From Asterella californica (lineage: Eukaryota > Streptophyta > Marchantiopsida > Marchantiales > Aytoniaceae), in assembly GCA_036924285.1 (NCBI GenBank), contig JAYKYS010000006.1:32338001-32402000 (forward strand): a DNA stretch of 64,000 nucleotides, written 5' to 3'. The notes beneath the pieces were generated by a model. It made no database searches, was not told where the DNA came from, and saw nothing but the letters and a program-made list of their open reading frames with translations. A program made the translations under genes and the position numbers. Numbering within the stretch: position 1 is the first letter of the stretch; each line of letters starts with the position of its first letter. Below, in pieces: positions 1 to 7,450 of the stretch.

Positions 1-107
1 GTAACGTGCTTCAGCTTCCAAAGGTAAATAACCACATTCAGCAAGGAGTATAGCATATGGTGCCACATATGGTGCCATAAGGCTAAGGCTCACAACCTCG
101 AGCAATA
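1..107 (-). pseudogene. LINE RT C-terminal fragment (r), end only
   Basis: The last 107 bp of an inverted, diverged RT C-terminal block whose left part lies outside the window. The complete version is at 9961-10616. On the minus strand it encodes the segment with LLAECGY that follows the RT core. Confidence 0.8.
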
Positions 108-332
108 TTGGCTAAGTTTGCAGATCAGGCACAACGAGATACAGCGATGGCTAACAAAGCTGTCTTGAAGGGGAGACAGATCTGGTTGGATCCTGATCTC
201 ACACCGCTACAAGCTGAAGCCAAGCAGAAGGAGCTTGTGAAGGTAAAAGAGGCTCAACAAGGAGGGTTCATTGCTTTCTTAAGAGATGGACGTGCTGTTG
301 TTACACAAAAGAGACGAGATGCTTCCAAATAG
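108..332 (+). pseudogene. LINE ORF1 C-terminal fragment (U1)
   Basis: An open frame of 74 codons ending in TAG at 330-332, with no real start: the TTG at 108 only marks where homology to the preceding inverted fragment stops. The peptide has the pattern of the C-terminal domain of L1-type ORF1 proteins (IWLDPDLTPLQ, a Lys/Glu-rich helix, then GFIAFLRDGRAVV), which in that family helps RNA binding by the ORF1 RNP protein. The RNA-recognition and coiled-coil parts are missing. It sits directly upstream of EN in the order expected for a bicistronic LINE. It is in the same frame as EN, with 21 nt between the TAG and the EN ATG. Family assignment is by pattern only. Confidence 0.6.
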
Positions 333-353
333 CAGTTTTCGACCCTTAGAGTT

Positions 354-1622
354 ATGATGTGGAACATTCATGGGCTTACTAAGTCAAAGTACACAAGCGC
401 TTTACCAATTTGCAACAAGGCTGATATCATCAACTTGGTGGAGACATGGGAACATGAAGGAAACAATGTACATGAGTTGGATGGTTTTACTTTGATCGGC
501 TCTACTTGGAACAAGCGCAAGCAACATAAAGGACGTGGTTTTGGAAGTATTGCAACTTACGTCAGATCTTATTTGCATCAGCTTGTTGAAGTGGTTCTTC
601 AGGATGTGGGTGGACAATATCATTGGATTCGAGTTGGTGGAGAAAGTAGATCTGCATGTTATATCGCAATCTGCTATTTTGCACCTTTGAACATGTCTAT
701 CTATCAGACTAGAGCATGTAGCACGAGCCAACCTTTCCATCGTCTTTCTATTGATGTTTTGAGATATCAAGAGAAGGGCAAGGTCTTTGTGGTGGGAGAT
801 TTCAATGCTAGAGTTCACACTTGCCAATTCACACAATTCTATGCTCTTGACCACTCTCCTATTCTTGAAGAAGATGATGATCCTACATGGTCCCGTGCCT
901 CCTTAGATACATCCACCAATGACATGAAAGAACACTTCTTGACTTTTGGAGCAATCTGTAGTTTGAAAATTCTGAACGGTACATCTCGTTTTCCTAGCTC
1001 TAACATGAAAACATACGTCTCTACCTCTGGATCAAGCATAGTAGACTACCTCCTCTCCTCATCTCTTGATAGTTCACTCATTTCAGCATTTGAAGTTTTG
1101 GATCTACAACCTGAATCTGATCACACTCCTCTACTGTCCTCACTATCCTTGTCTAGCTCATTTGCACCTCACAAGTTGAAAGGTTTTGATGGGACCAACA
1201 CTACCTCTAGACTTCGTCTTGATCATCGGAAAAGACATCTTTATCAAACTGCTCTAGAGAATTTGATATCTATTACACAGTGGAGTCACAATCTTGACCA
1301 ACGAGATACACAATTGACGGATGTCTTGAAGAAAATTACAACTCGATTTTTCTCTCAACACTCAAGCAGAAAGCTCAAATGTAACCCTTGCAATGGCTGG
1401 TTTGATGAAGAGTGCAAACTTGCTCGATTAAAGGCTCTAGACAAGGCTTGTGACTTGGAAGCAACAACCTTGTATAAGCAGTTGATCAAACGTAAGAAGA
1501 GAGCATTCTTGAGAAAGAAAGGCTTGGAACTTGCTTTTGATTTTCAGAAGGATCCCAAAGCTTTTTGGAGACGTTTAGCATCTCGTCCAAGTTCACCAAG
1601 TCTTGATCCTTCTGCTTTGTAG
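354..1622 (+). CDS. LINE ORF2 N-terminus: APE-type endonuclease plus linker (U1)
   Basis: A 422-codon frame carrying a full apurinic-endonuclease-like domain, the nuclease that nicks target DNA to prime reverse transcription. Visible active-site motifs: N4 in WNIHGL, E30 in VETW, the YFAPLN strand at 108-113, D149 and N151 in GDFNAR, D231 in the SIVDYLL strand, and S255-D256-H257. After EN comes the usual linker: NGWFDEECK near 345-355, then a Lys/Arg-rich helix with KRKKRAFLRKK. The frame ends because inverted EN DNA abuts at about 1620; the TAG is created by that join, so RT is not attached. In-frame codons upstream of the ATG (TLRV before MMWN) also look like EN, so translation may originally have begun further upstream. 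Confidence 0.85.
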   Translation: MMWNIHGLTKSKYTSALPICNKADIINLVETWEHEGNNVHELDGFTLIGSTWNKRKQHKGRGFGSIATYVRSYLHQLVEVVLQDVGGQYHWIRVGGESRSACYIAICYFAPLNMSIYQTRACSTSQPFHRLSIDVLRYQEKGKVFVVGDFNARVHTCQFTQFYALDHSPILEEDDDPTWSRASLDTSTNDMKEHFLTFGAICSLKILNGTSRFPSSNMKTYVSTSGSSIVDYLLSSSLDSSLISAFEVLDLQPESDHTPLLSSLSLSSSFAPHKLKGFDGTNTTSRLRLDHRKRHLYQTALENLISITQWSHNLDQRDTQLTDVLKKITTRFFSQHSSRKLKCNPCNGWFDEECKLARLKALDKACDLEATTLYKQLIKRKKRAFLRKKGLELAFDFQKDPKAFWRRLASRPSSPSLDPSAL

Positions 1623-2315
1623 AGGTAGTGTTGCTCCCATCAAAACCTTTCAACTTGTAAGGTGCAAATGAGCTAGACAAGGATAGTGAGAACAGTAGAG
1701 GAGTGTGATCAGATTCAGGTTGTAGATCCAAAACTTCAAATGCTGAAATGAGTGAACTATCAAGAGATGAGGAGAGGAGGTAGTCTACTATGCTTGATCC
1801 AGAGGTAGAGACGTATGTTTTCATGTTAGAGCTAGGAAAACGGGATGTACCGTTCAGAATTTTCAAACTACAGATTGCTCCAAAAGTCAAGAAGTGTTCT
1901 TTCATGTCATTGGTGGATGTATCTAAGGAGGCACGGGACCATGTAGGATCATCATCTTCTTCAAGAATAGGAGAGTGGTCAAGAGCATAGAATTGTGTGA
2001 ACTGGCAAGTGTGAACTCTAGCATTGAAATCTCCCACCACAAAGACCTTGCCCTTCTCTTGATATCTCAAAACATCAATAGAAAGACGATGGAAAGGTTG
2101 GCTCGTGCTACATGCTTTAGTCTGATAGATAGACATGTTCAAAGGTGCAAAATAGCAGATTGCGATATAACATGCAGATCTACTTTCTCCACCAACTCGA
2201 ATCCAATGATATTGTCCACCCACATCCTGAAGAACCACTTCAACAAGCTGATGCAAATAAGATCTGACGTAAGTTGCAATACCTCCAAAACCACGTCCCT
2301 TATGTTGCTTGCGCT
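1620..2315 (-). pseudogene. Inverted copy of the LINE endonuclease (U1)
   Basis: The minus strand from 2315 to 1620 repeats EN positions 514-1209 in inverted orientation, nearly identical over 696 bp, so the two copies form a large inverted repeat with a 410-bp spacer. It reads through the active-site region GDFNAR and SDHTPLL and stops where linker homology ends. Residues such as QTKACS, APYKL and GFDGSN differ from the direct copy and match RT copy B where they overlap, so this fragment belongs to the copy-B lineage. N- and C-terminally truncated, no start of its own. Confidence 0.85.
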
Positions 2316-2480
2316 ATGTGAGAGACGTAGTCACCGATCGTACTAATACTCTTTGTATTAGAACTGATTCTTACGTTAGTTATTAATTTTTTATTTGTAT
2401 TGTTGTATTGCATTTTTTTATTGCATTTCTGTCTTTTGACTCTTTGGGTCTCCTGGGTTTGATGATAATCATTCATTCAT
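2316..2480 (+). mobile_element. LINE 3' end with hairpin and ATTC tail (U1, tail 1)
   Basis: Sense-strand LINE 3' terminus: the last ORF2 codons (GAGACGTAG region), a T-rich 3' UTR, a 13-nt potential hairpin GACTC-TTT-GGGTC at 2438-2450, then a short ATTC tail. It is fused directly to the inverted EN, the structure expected of a 5'-inverted (twin-primed) LINE insertion. Confidence 0.75.
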
Positions 2481-2515
2481 GGGCTTACCGAGTCAAAGTA
2501 CACTAGTAGTTTATA
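2481..2515 (+). other. 35-bp EN scrap between two opposed LINE tails (U1)
   Basis: This short stretch resembles the start of EN near 367-400 (GGGCTTAC..AGTCAAAGTACAC) with several mismatches. It separates a plus-strand ATTC tail from a minus-strand one, so it may be the remnant of an EN target into which two LINEs inserted in opposite directions. Confidence 0.5.
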
Positions 2516-3097
2516 TGAATAAATGAATGAATGAATATCAAGCCCGGAAGACCCAAAGAGTCAAAAGGCAGAAAAAAATACAATACAAAGTCAACATGTG
2601 AGCCTAGGAAACCCTAGGAGATCGTATCAATGCAAAAGAGCATTGGTACAACAAGAAACTATATCTCTAATATAAAGCCCTAGTGGGAGAGCTGACATCT
2701 GTAAAAGTGTATAGAAATCACTAGCAACTATCTTATGTCTACATCTAATCTCATCATACAAGGAACATACAATGAATACATGATCCTCATCCTCTATCTG
2801 ATCTAAATCACAAAGTCTACAAAGCCGTTCACTCTTAACAATGTTTAGCCAACGTCCTTCCTCACTGCCAAGTCTATGAGAGCTAGTGCGGTGCTGAGCG
2901 ATGATATGTCGAAGAGAGATTGAAATAGGTGCCCGGAGGTACTCTTGTTCACAATACACCAACATGGGGTTGACATGCTGCTGATAGTAAGCCATCTTGG
3001 TCTTGGGTTGAGACCATATAGCATGTAAAAACCTTTTCTGAATCAACTCCCGAAGAGCAATAGGTGGAAGGTCAAAATCACGCTCAAAAATCACGCC
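2516..3097 (-). pseudogene. Inverted LINE 3' end with RT C-terminal domain (U1)
   Basis: On the minus strand a 155-codon frame (3094 down to 2627) covers the region after the RT core and the zinc knuckle C-x2-C-x9-H-x4-C (RLCRLCDLDQ..DEDHVFIVC), then the 3' UTR, hairpin (2550-2562) and tail. It corresponds to 9400-9961 of copy B with a few substitutions (SEEGR for IEEER, CSLY for CPLY). 5'-truncated; the frame is open to its natural stop. Confidence 0.8.
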
Positions 3098-3824
3098 AAT
3101 ATTGCTCGAGGTTGTGAGCCTTAGCCTTATGGCACCATATGTGGCACCATATGCTATACTCCTTGCTGAATGTGGTTATTTACCTTTGGAAGCTGAAGCA
3201 CTTTACTTGACGATCATCTATGTATCTAGGGTGAGATCTCTCGGAGAGACAAGACTACCTTGTCAAGCTCTAAGAGCTACACTCTCTTTTGGTTGGTACG
3301 CTGATGTGGTGGCTTGGTGTGGAGAAGGAACATATCTGAACGTGATTTTAACCTCCCACCTATTGCTCTTCGTGACTTGATACAAAGAAGATTTTTACAT
3401 GCTCTATGGTCTCAACCTAAGACCAAGATGACTTATTATCAGCAGCAAGTCAATTCCATGCTGGTGTATTGCGATCAGGAATACCTCCAAGCATCTATAT
3501 CAACCTCTCTCCGACATGTGATAGTTCAACATCGTACTAGTTCTCATAGACTTGGTATTAAGGAATGACGTTGGTTAAATATTGATAAGAGTGAACGTAT
3601 TTGTAAACTTTGTGATTTAGATCAGATTGAAGATGAAGATCATGCATTCATCATATGTCCATTGTACTTGGATATCATATGTAGACATGCGATAGTCGCT
3701 AGCAATTTTTATTCACTCTTACATATGTCGACGCTTTCAATAAGATTATATATGCGAGACGTAGTTACTCATCATACTAATAATCTTCGTATTAGTACTG
3801 ATTCAGACATTAGCTTCTGATTTT
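3095..3824 (+). pseudogene. Diverged LINE RT C-terminal fragment (h, U1)
   Basis: A plus-strand fragment of the ORF2 C-terminus from an older subfamily (LLAECGYLPLEAEALYL where copies A and B have LLAESGCLSVEAEALYL). A 1-bp loss near 3330 shifts the frame after VVAWCG, and TGA at 3566-3568 replaces a GGA codon just before the zinc knuckle, which is otherwise present (CKLCDLDQ..DEDHAFIICP). The 3' UTR is cut short with no tail. It opens with the 8-bp palindrome CAATATTG and is repeated in inverted orientation at 9961-10616. Confidence 0.8.
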
Positions 3825-3841
3825 TAGAAGGACTCCTAAAT

Positions 3842-5473
3842 CTAGAAGGACTTTCTGCAGAGCTACTACAATGGGGAGGTGATTCTCTCATTCCTATACT
3901 TACCAAGCTTCTGAATGATGCTGCTGTACATGGTTTCCCTAAGAGTTGGTTCATGCGCAAAGTGATTCCCATCCACAAGTCGGGCAAGAAGGATGATGTT
4001 ACCAACTATAGAACTATCATGGTGGGCAACATCTTTGCCAAGTTATATGGGAGCTTGCTAGAGAGAAAACTCAGTGTTTGGGCAGAAGGATCCAATGTGA
4101 GAGCTCGTTCACAAGCAGGTTTTCGTCCTACTTTTAGCACCATTGATCATATCCTTTGTCTTCGTGTTGCTTGGGAGAAGTCAAAAGAAAATGATAAATC
4201 TCTCTATGCTGCTTTTATCGACTACACAAAAGCTTTTGATAGGGTGCCTAGGAAGCTCTTATGGGATAGATTTGTTGCCATTGGTGTTCCTAAAGACATG
4301 ATGGCAGCGGTTTCTAAACTCTATGAACGAGTTTATGTGAAGCTTACCTCGACACAATCAAAGGAGATCTTTAGCACTATTGGAGTCATTCAAGGTTGTC
4401 CTCTCTCCTCTACTCTATTTGGTATCTTCATCGATGACGTGGAGAAATGTCTTGCTGAATTTGGAGAAGAAGGTGTGAAGTTGGGAATCTATATCATTCA
4501 AGCATTGATTTATGCTGATGATATCATCCTCCTATCACGTGATCCTTTGAGTTTACAACGACATTTGGATGCTATTGAGGTCTTTTGCAACAACATGCAG
4601 ATGGAAGTGAACCTTTCGAAGTCCAAGGTGATGGTGGTGGGTTCAAAAGTGCGCCATTCTTTTCTCTACAAAGGCCAAGTTTTACAACAAGTGGAGAGTT
4701 ACAAGTACTTGGGCATTGACTTCTCTCATAACTACAGTTGGGCTTTGTGCATTCATAAGAGAGTTGAAGCTGGTTACAAAGCTTTGTACTCTCTTTTGAA
4801 TCGTTGTCGACGTGCTCATCTCTTAGCATGGGATTTGAGAAAGTTTCTCTTCAGGAGTTTGGTTTTGCCTGTGATACTTTATGGTGTTCAAGTGTGGGGG
4901 CCTGGTGCAAGGAAAGGCGCTTGGGAACGTATCGAGAAGGTTCAAAAAGTGTTCTTACAAGTGGAGCTTGGTGTAAGATGCCAAACACCATATGCTATGC
5001 TCCTTGCTGAATCTGGTTGCTTATCCGTGGAAGCAGAAGCTCTTTACTTGACTATCATTTATGTCTCAAGAGTGAGATCTCTTGGAGAGACGAGATTACC
5101 TTGTCAAGCTCTAAGAGCTACATTCTCATTTGGTTGGTATGCTGATGTGGTGGCTTGGTGTGGAAGATGGAACATTTTTGAGCGTGATTTTGACCTTCCA
5201 CCTATTGCTCTTCGGGAGTTGATTCAGAAAAGGTTTTTACATGCTATATGGTCTCAACCCAAGACCAAGATGGCTTACTATCAGCAGCATGTCAACCCCA
5301 TGTTGGTGTATTGTGAACAAGAGTACCCCCAACACCGCACTAGCTCTTATAGACTTGGCATTGAGGAAGGACGTTGGCTAAACATTGTTAGGAGTGAACG
5401 GCTTTGTAGACTTTATGATTTAGATCAGATAGAGGATGAGGGATCATGTATTCATTGTATGTCCCTTGTATGA
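3842..5473 (+). pseudogene. LINE reverse transcriptase copy A (U1, open version)
   Basis: The frame runs from the end of the linker (EGLSAELLQW) through the complete RT core. Counting from the internal Met at 3953: HKSGK at 8-12, catalytic motif A FIDYTKAFD at 88-96, motif B QGCPLSSTLF at 147-156, YADD at 187-190, and YKYLGIDF at 250-257. RT copies the LINE RNA at the nicked target. Only in U1 is this copy free of the in-frame stop at 4829-4831 (TGG here). Two older lesions remain in all units that reach this region: an in-frame 39-bp deletion near 5327 and an extra G near 5440 that shifts the frame through the zinc knuckle and ends translation at 5473. EN is not attached. No start codon of its own. 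Confidence 0.85.
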
Positions 5474-5708
5474 TGAGATTAGATGTAGACATAAGATAGT
5501 TGCTAGTGATTTCTATACACTTTTACAGATGTCAGCTCTCCGACTAGAGCTTTATATTAGAGATATAGTTTCTTGTCGTACCAATGCTCTTTTGCATTGA
5601 TACGATCTCCTAGGGTTTCCTAGGCTCACATGTTGACTTTGTATTGTATTTTTTTCTGCTTTTTGACTCTTTGGGTCTTCCAGGCTTGATATTCATTCAT
5701 TCATTCAT
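5474..5708 (+). mobile_element. 3' end of LINE copy A with hairpin and ATTC tail (U1, tail 2)
   Basis: Out-of-frame remains of the last ORF2 codons, then the 3' UTR with GACTC-TTT-GGGTC at 5665-5677, the conserved stretch CTTCCAGGCTTGAT, and four to five ATTC repeats ending at 5708, where an inverted RT fragment begins abruptly. Confidence 0.75.
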
Positions 5709-6187
5709 CTGCATGTTGTTGCAAAAGACCTCAAGAGCATCCAAATGTCGTTGTAAACTCAAAGGATCACGTGAAAGAATAATGATATCACCAGCATAAA
5801 TCAATGCTTGAATGATATACATTCTCAACTTCACACTTTTTCCTCCAAATTCAGCAAGACATTTCTCCACGTCATCAATGAAGACCAAATAGAGGAGGGG
5901 AGAGAGGACAACCTTGAATGACTCCAATGGTGCTAAAGATCTCCTTTGATTGTGTCGAGGTGAGCTTCACATAAACTCGTTCATAGAGTTTAGAAACCGC
6001 TGCTATCATGTCTTCAGGAACACCTGTGGCAACAAGTCTGTCTCATAAGAGCTTCCTAGGCACCTTATCAAAAACTTTTGTGTAGTCGATAAAAGCAGCA
6101 TAGAGAGATTTACCATGACTTGTGGATGAGAACCACTTTGTGCATAAACCAACTCTTAGGGAAATCATGTACATCAGCATCATTAAG
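5709..6187 (-). pseudogene. Inverted LINE RT core fragment, YAGD variant (U1)
   Basis: The minus strand encodes part of the RT palm. The active-site motif reads YAGD in place of YADD, which removes a metal-binding Asp. A frameshift lies before the FIDDVE motif, and about 209 bp are missing between the HKSGK region and motif A, with AAGTC near both deletion ends. It begins next to the copy A tail and stops at the coiled-coil segment. Confidence 0.75.
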
Positions 6188-6434
6188 CGCGCAATGGCTC
6201 AAGAGAAGTCACTGCAGTATGGGTTTGGTCTTTGAACCTTGATGCAGCAGGAGGAAGTCCATAAGCAGAAGCTGGAAGCTCTGGAAGCTAACCTCTGCAC
6301 CACGGAGAAGATCACAACGAAGTATAAGACAGAAGCTTCTGCTTCTGCCAAGGAGTTGGCGCAACTGTGGAAGAGCAACCATGAGTTGCAGACACGTCTT
6401 CAGCAGCGCGAGCAGAAAGTTCTGCGGATCAGGG
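6188..6434 (+). pseudogene. Coiled-coil coding segment, possible LINE ORF1 piece (U1)
   Basis: The plus strand encodes a charged, Gln/Glu/Lys-rich helix from 6242 (MQQEEVHKQKLEALEANL... then NHELQTRLQQREQKVLR), with leucines spaced as in a coiled coil. It has no similarity to EN or RT. L1-type ORF1 proteins trimerise through such a coil, so this could be the N-terminal half of the ORF1 whose C-terminus lies at 108-332; a captured host exon is the alternative. A short upstream frame beginning MAQEKSLQYG (6194) ends at a stop before the coil. The frame runs on into inverted RT DNA, so its last residues are not genuine. Confidence 0.5.
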
Positions 6435-6654
6435 ATAGGAATGAGAGAATGACCTCTCCATTGTAGTAGCTCCGCTGAAAGTCCTTCTAGATCCTCAGAT
6501 TTTCCACTTGCGAGTTTCCTGAGCTGATGTTGTACTTCGTCCATTGAAAAAGTCTGCGGTAGTCCTTCACTTTGTGGCATACATGGTGCATGTGGAGAGA
6601 AGTAAAGTTGCTCAACGTAAGACATCAAAGCTGAAGGGTCAAGACTTGGTGAAT
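6435..6654 (-). pseudogene. Inverted LINE linker/RT N-terminal fragment (U1)
   Basis: The minus strand encodes the segment between EN linker and RT: SYVEQLYFSPHAP, then SEGLPQTFSMDEVQHQL and SEDLEGLSAELLQW, about 70 codons without a stop. The same region is sense-oriented in copy B at 7915-8110. It is joined at 6654 to a plus-strand 3' end. Confidence 0.75.
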
Positions 6655-6853
6655 TTATACACTCTTACTCTTACAGATGCTAACACTTTCACTAGGATTA
6701 TATTTGCAAGACGTAGTTACTCATCATACTAATACTCTTCATATTACTACTGCTTCTTATGTTAGTTATTGAGTTTTGGTTTATGTTTTTGGATTGTGTT
6801 TTGTGTCTTTTGATTCTTTGGGTCTTCCGGGTATGATTATTATCATTTATCAT
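6655..6853 (+). mobile_element. LINE 3' end, diverged, with hairpin (U1, tail 3)
   Basis: A plus-strand 3' terminus related to the diverged fragment at 3095-3824. The hairpin is GATTC-TTT-GGGTC at 6812-6824, still paired through G-T wobbles. The tail has decayed to ATT/ATC-rich sequence. Together with the preceding inverted linker fragment it has the form of a short 5'-inverted LINE insertion. Confidence 0.65.
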
Positions 6854-7078
6854 AAAGACTTTGTCTTTCTCTTGATATTACATAACATCAACAGAATGAC
6901 GATGGAATGGTTGACTCATACTACATGCTCTGGTGAGATAAATGGGCATGTTCAAAGGTGTAAAATAGCATATTGCAGTATAACATGCAGATCTAGTCTC
7001 TTCACCAACTCAAAGCTAATGATATTGCCCCCCAACATCACGAAGCACCACCTCAACAAGCTGATATAAATGAGAACT
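6854..7078 (-). pseudogene. Old inverted EN fragment (U1)
   Basis: The minus strand matches EN positions about 568-795 (YQLVEVVLRDVGGQYH and following) but with many more substitutions than the other EN copies, so it is an older or different subfamily copy. No intact frame extends over its length. Confidence 0.65.
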
Positions 7079-7450
7079 TCGGGAGTGATGGTTCTCCATA
7101 GTATTCTTGGGACTTCTCGCGTGAGAAGACTCTCCGGTGTCTCTTCCTGGCTCCTGATCTCTCATCACTGCTGCTACTGCTGCTTGAACCACTGCCTCTG
7201 AGACCTCCTGAACTGCTCGAGGTCCCTCCCGGCCTTCCTCCGTCGGGGCCATCCACACCACTGCCCGTTGGCATGGTCGCGGGTGCTGGTGGGTTCACGG
7301 ACGGCTGCAGGTTGGCTGCAGCTGGGACAGATTCGCGGTTGGGGACGGGTCCGTCCTACCATCCCAAAGCGGTTGCGGAGGCTCTACAGAAATGCCTCCA
7401 CGTCCTTCATTGCCTCGCAGATCTCTGAGTTGCTTGACTGACTCGCAGAT
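7079..7450 (-). other. GC-rich Ser/Gly/Arg-coding segment of uncertain origin (U1)
   Basis: Clearly richer in G+C than the surrounding DNA and unlike EN or RT. On the minus strand it is open in two successive frames. The first (ESVKQLRDLRGNEGRG, then SVEPPQPLWDG) ends at a TGA near 7295. The second begins MNPPAPATMPTG and continues through Gly- and Ser-rich stretches (SSSSGGLRGSG, SSSSSSSDERSGARKRHRR). Together they look like one disordered, basic protein region broken by a frameshift. It may be LINE ORF1 N-terminus or 5' region, or captured host sequence. Confidence 0.45.

Noticed and set aside
402..854. A 150-codon minus-strand frame antisense to EN, repeated in most units
   Set aside because: It lies entirely opposite a well-supported EN domain with all catalytic motifs, has no family pattern of its own, and reflects codon bias of the sense strand.
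1790..2346. Plus-strand frames of 66 and 123 codons across the inverted EN
   Set aside because: They are antisense to the inverted EN copy, which has the recognisable protein on the minus strand.
2466..2540. ATTC/GAAT repeats as telomeric or interstitial telomere sequence
   Set aside because: The unit is four bases without the G-triplets of telomere repeats, and it always follows the same LINE 3' UTR.
4572..5010. Small frames of 85 and 68 codons overlapping RT copy A on both strands
   Set aside because: Both overlap the conserved RT reading frame and show no independent motif; the same holds for their counterparts in copy B and other units.
3842..5473. RT as retron, group II intron or retroviral polymerase
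   Set aside because: The linked APE endonuclease, LINE-type linker, C-terminal CCHC-like knuckle and short 3' UTR with tail fit a non-LTR element; no maturase, protease, integrase or LTR is seen.
7079..7450. A host SR-type splicing factor gene
   Set aside because: The Ser and Arg content is suggestive, but there are no RS dipeptide runs or RRM, the frame is broken, and it is present once in every repeat unit; recorded as uncertain only.
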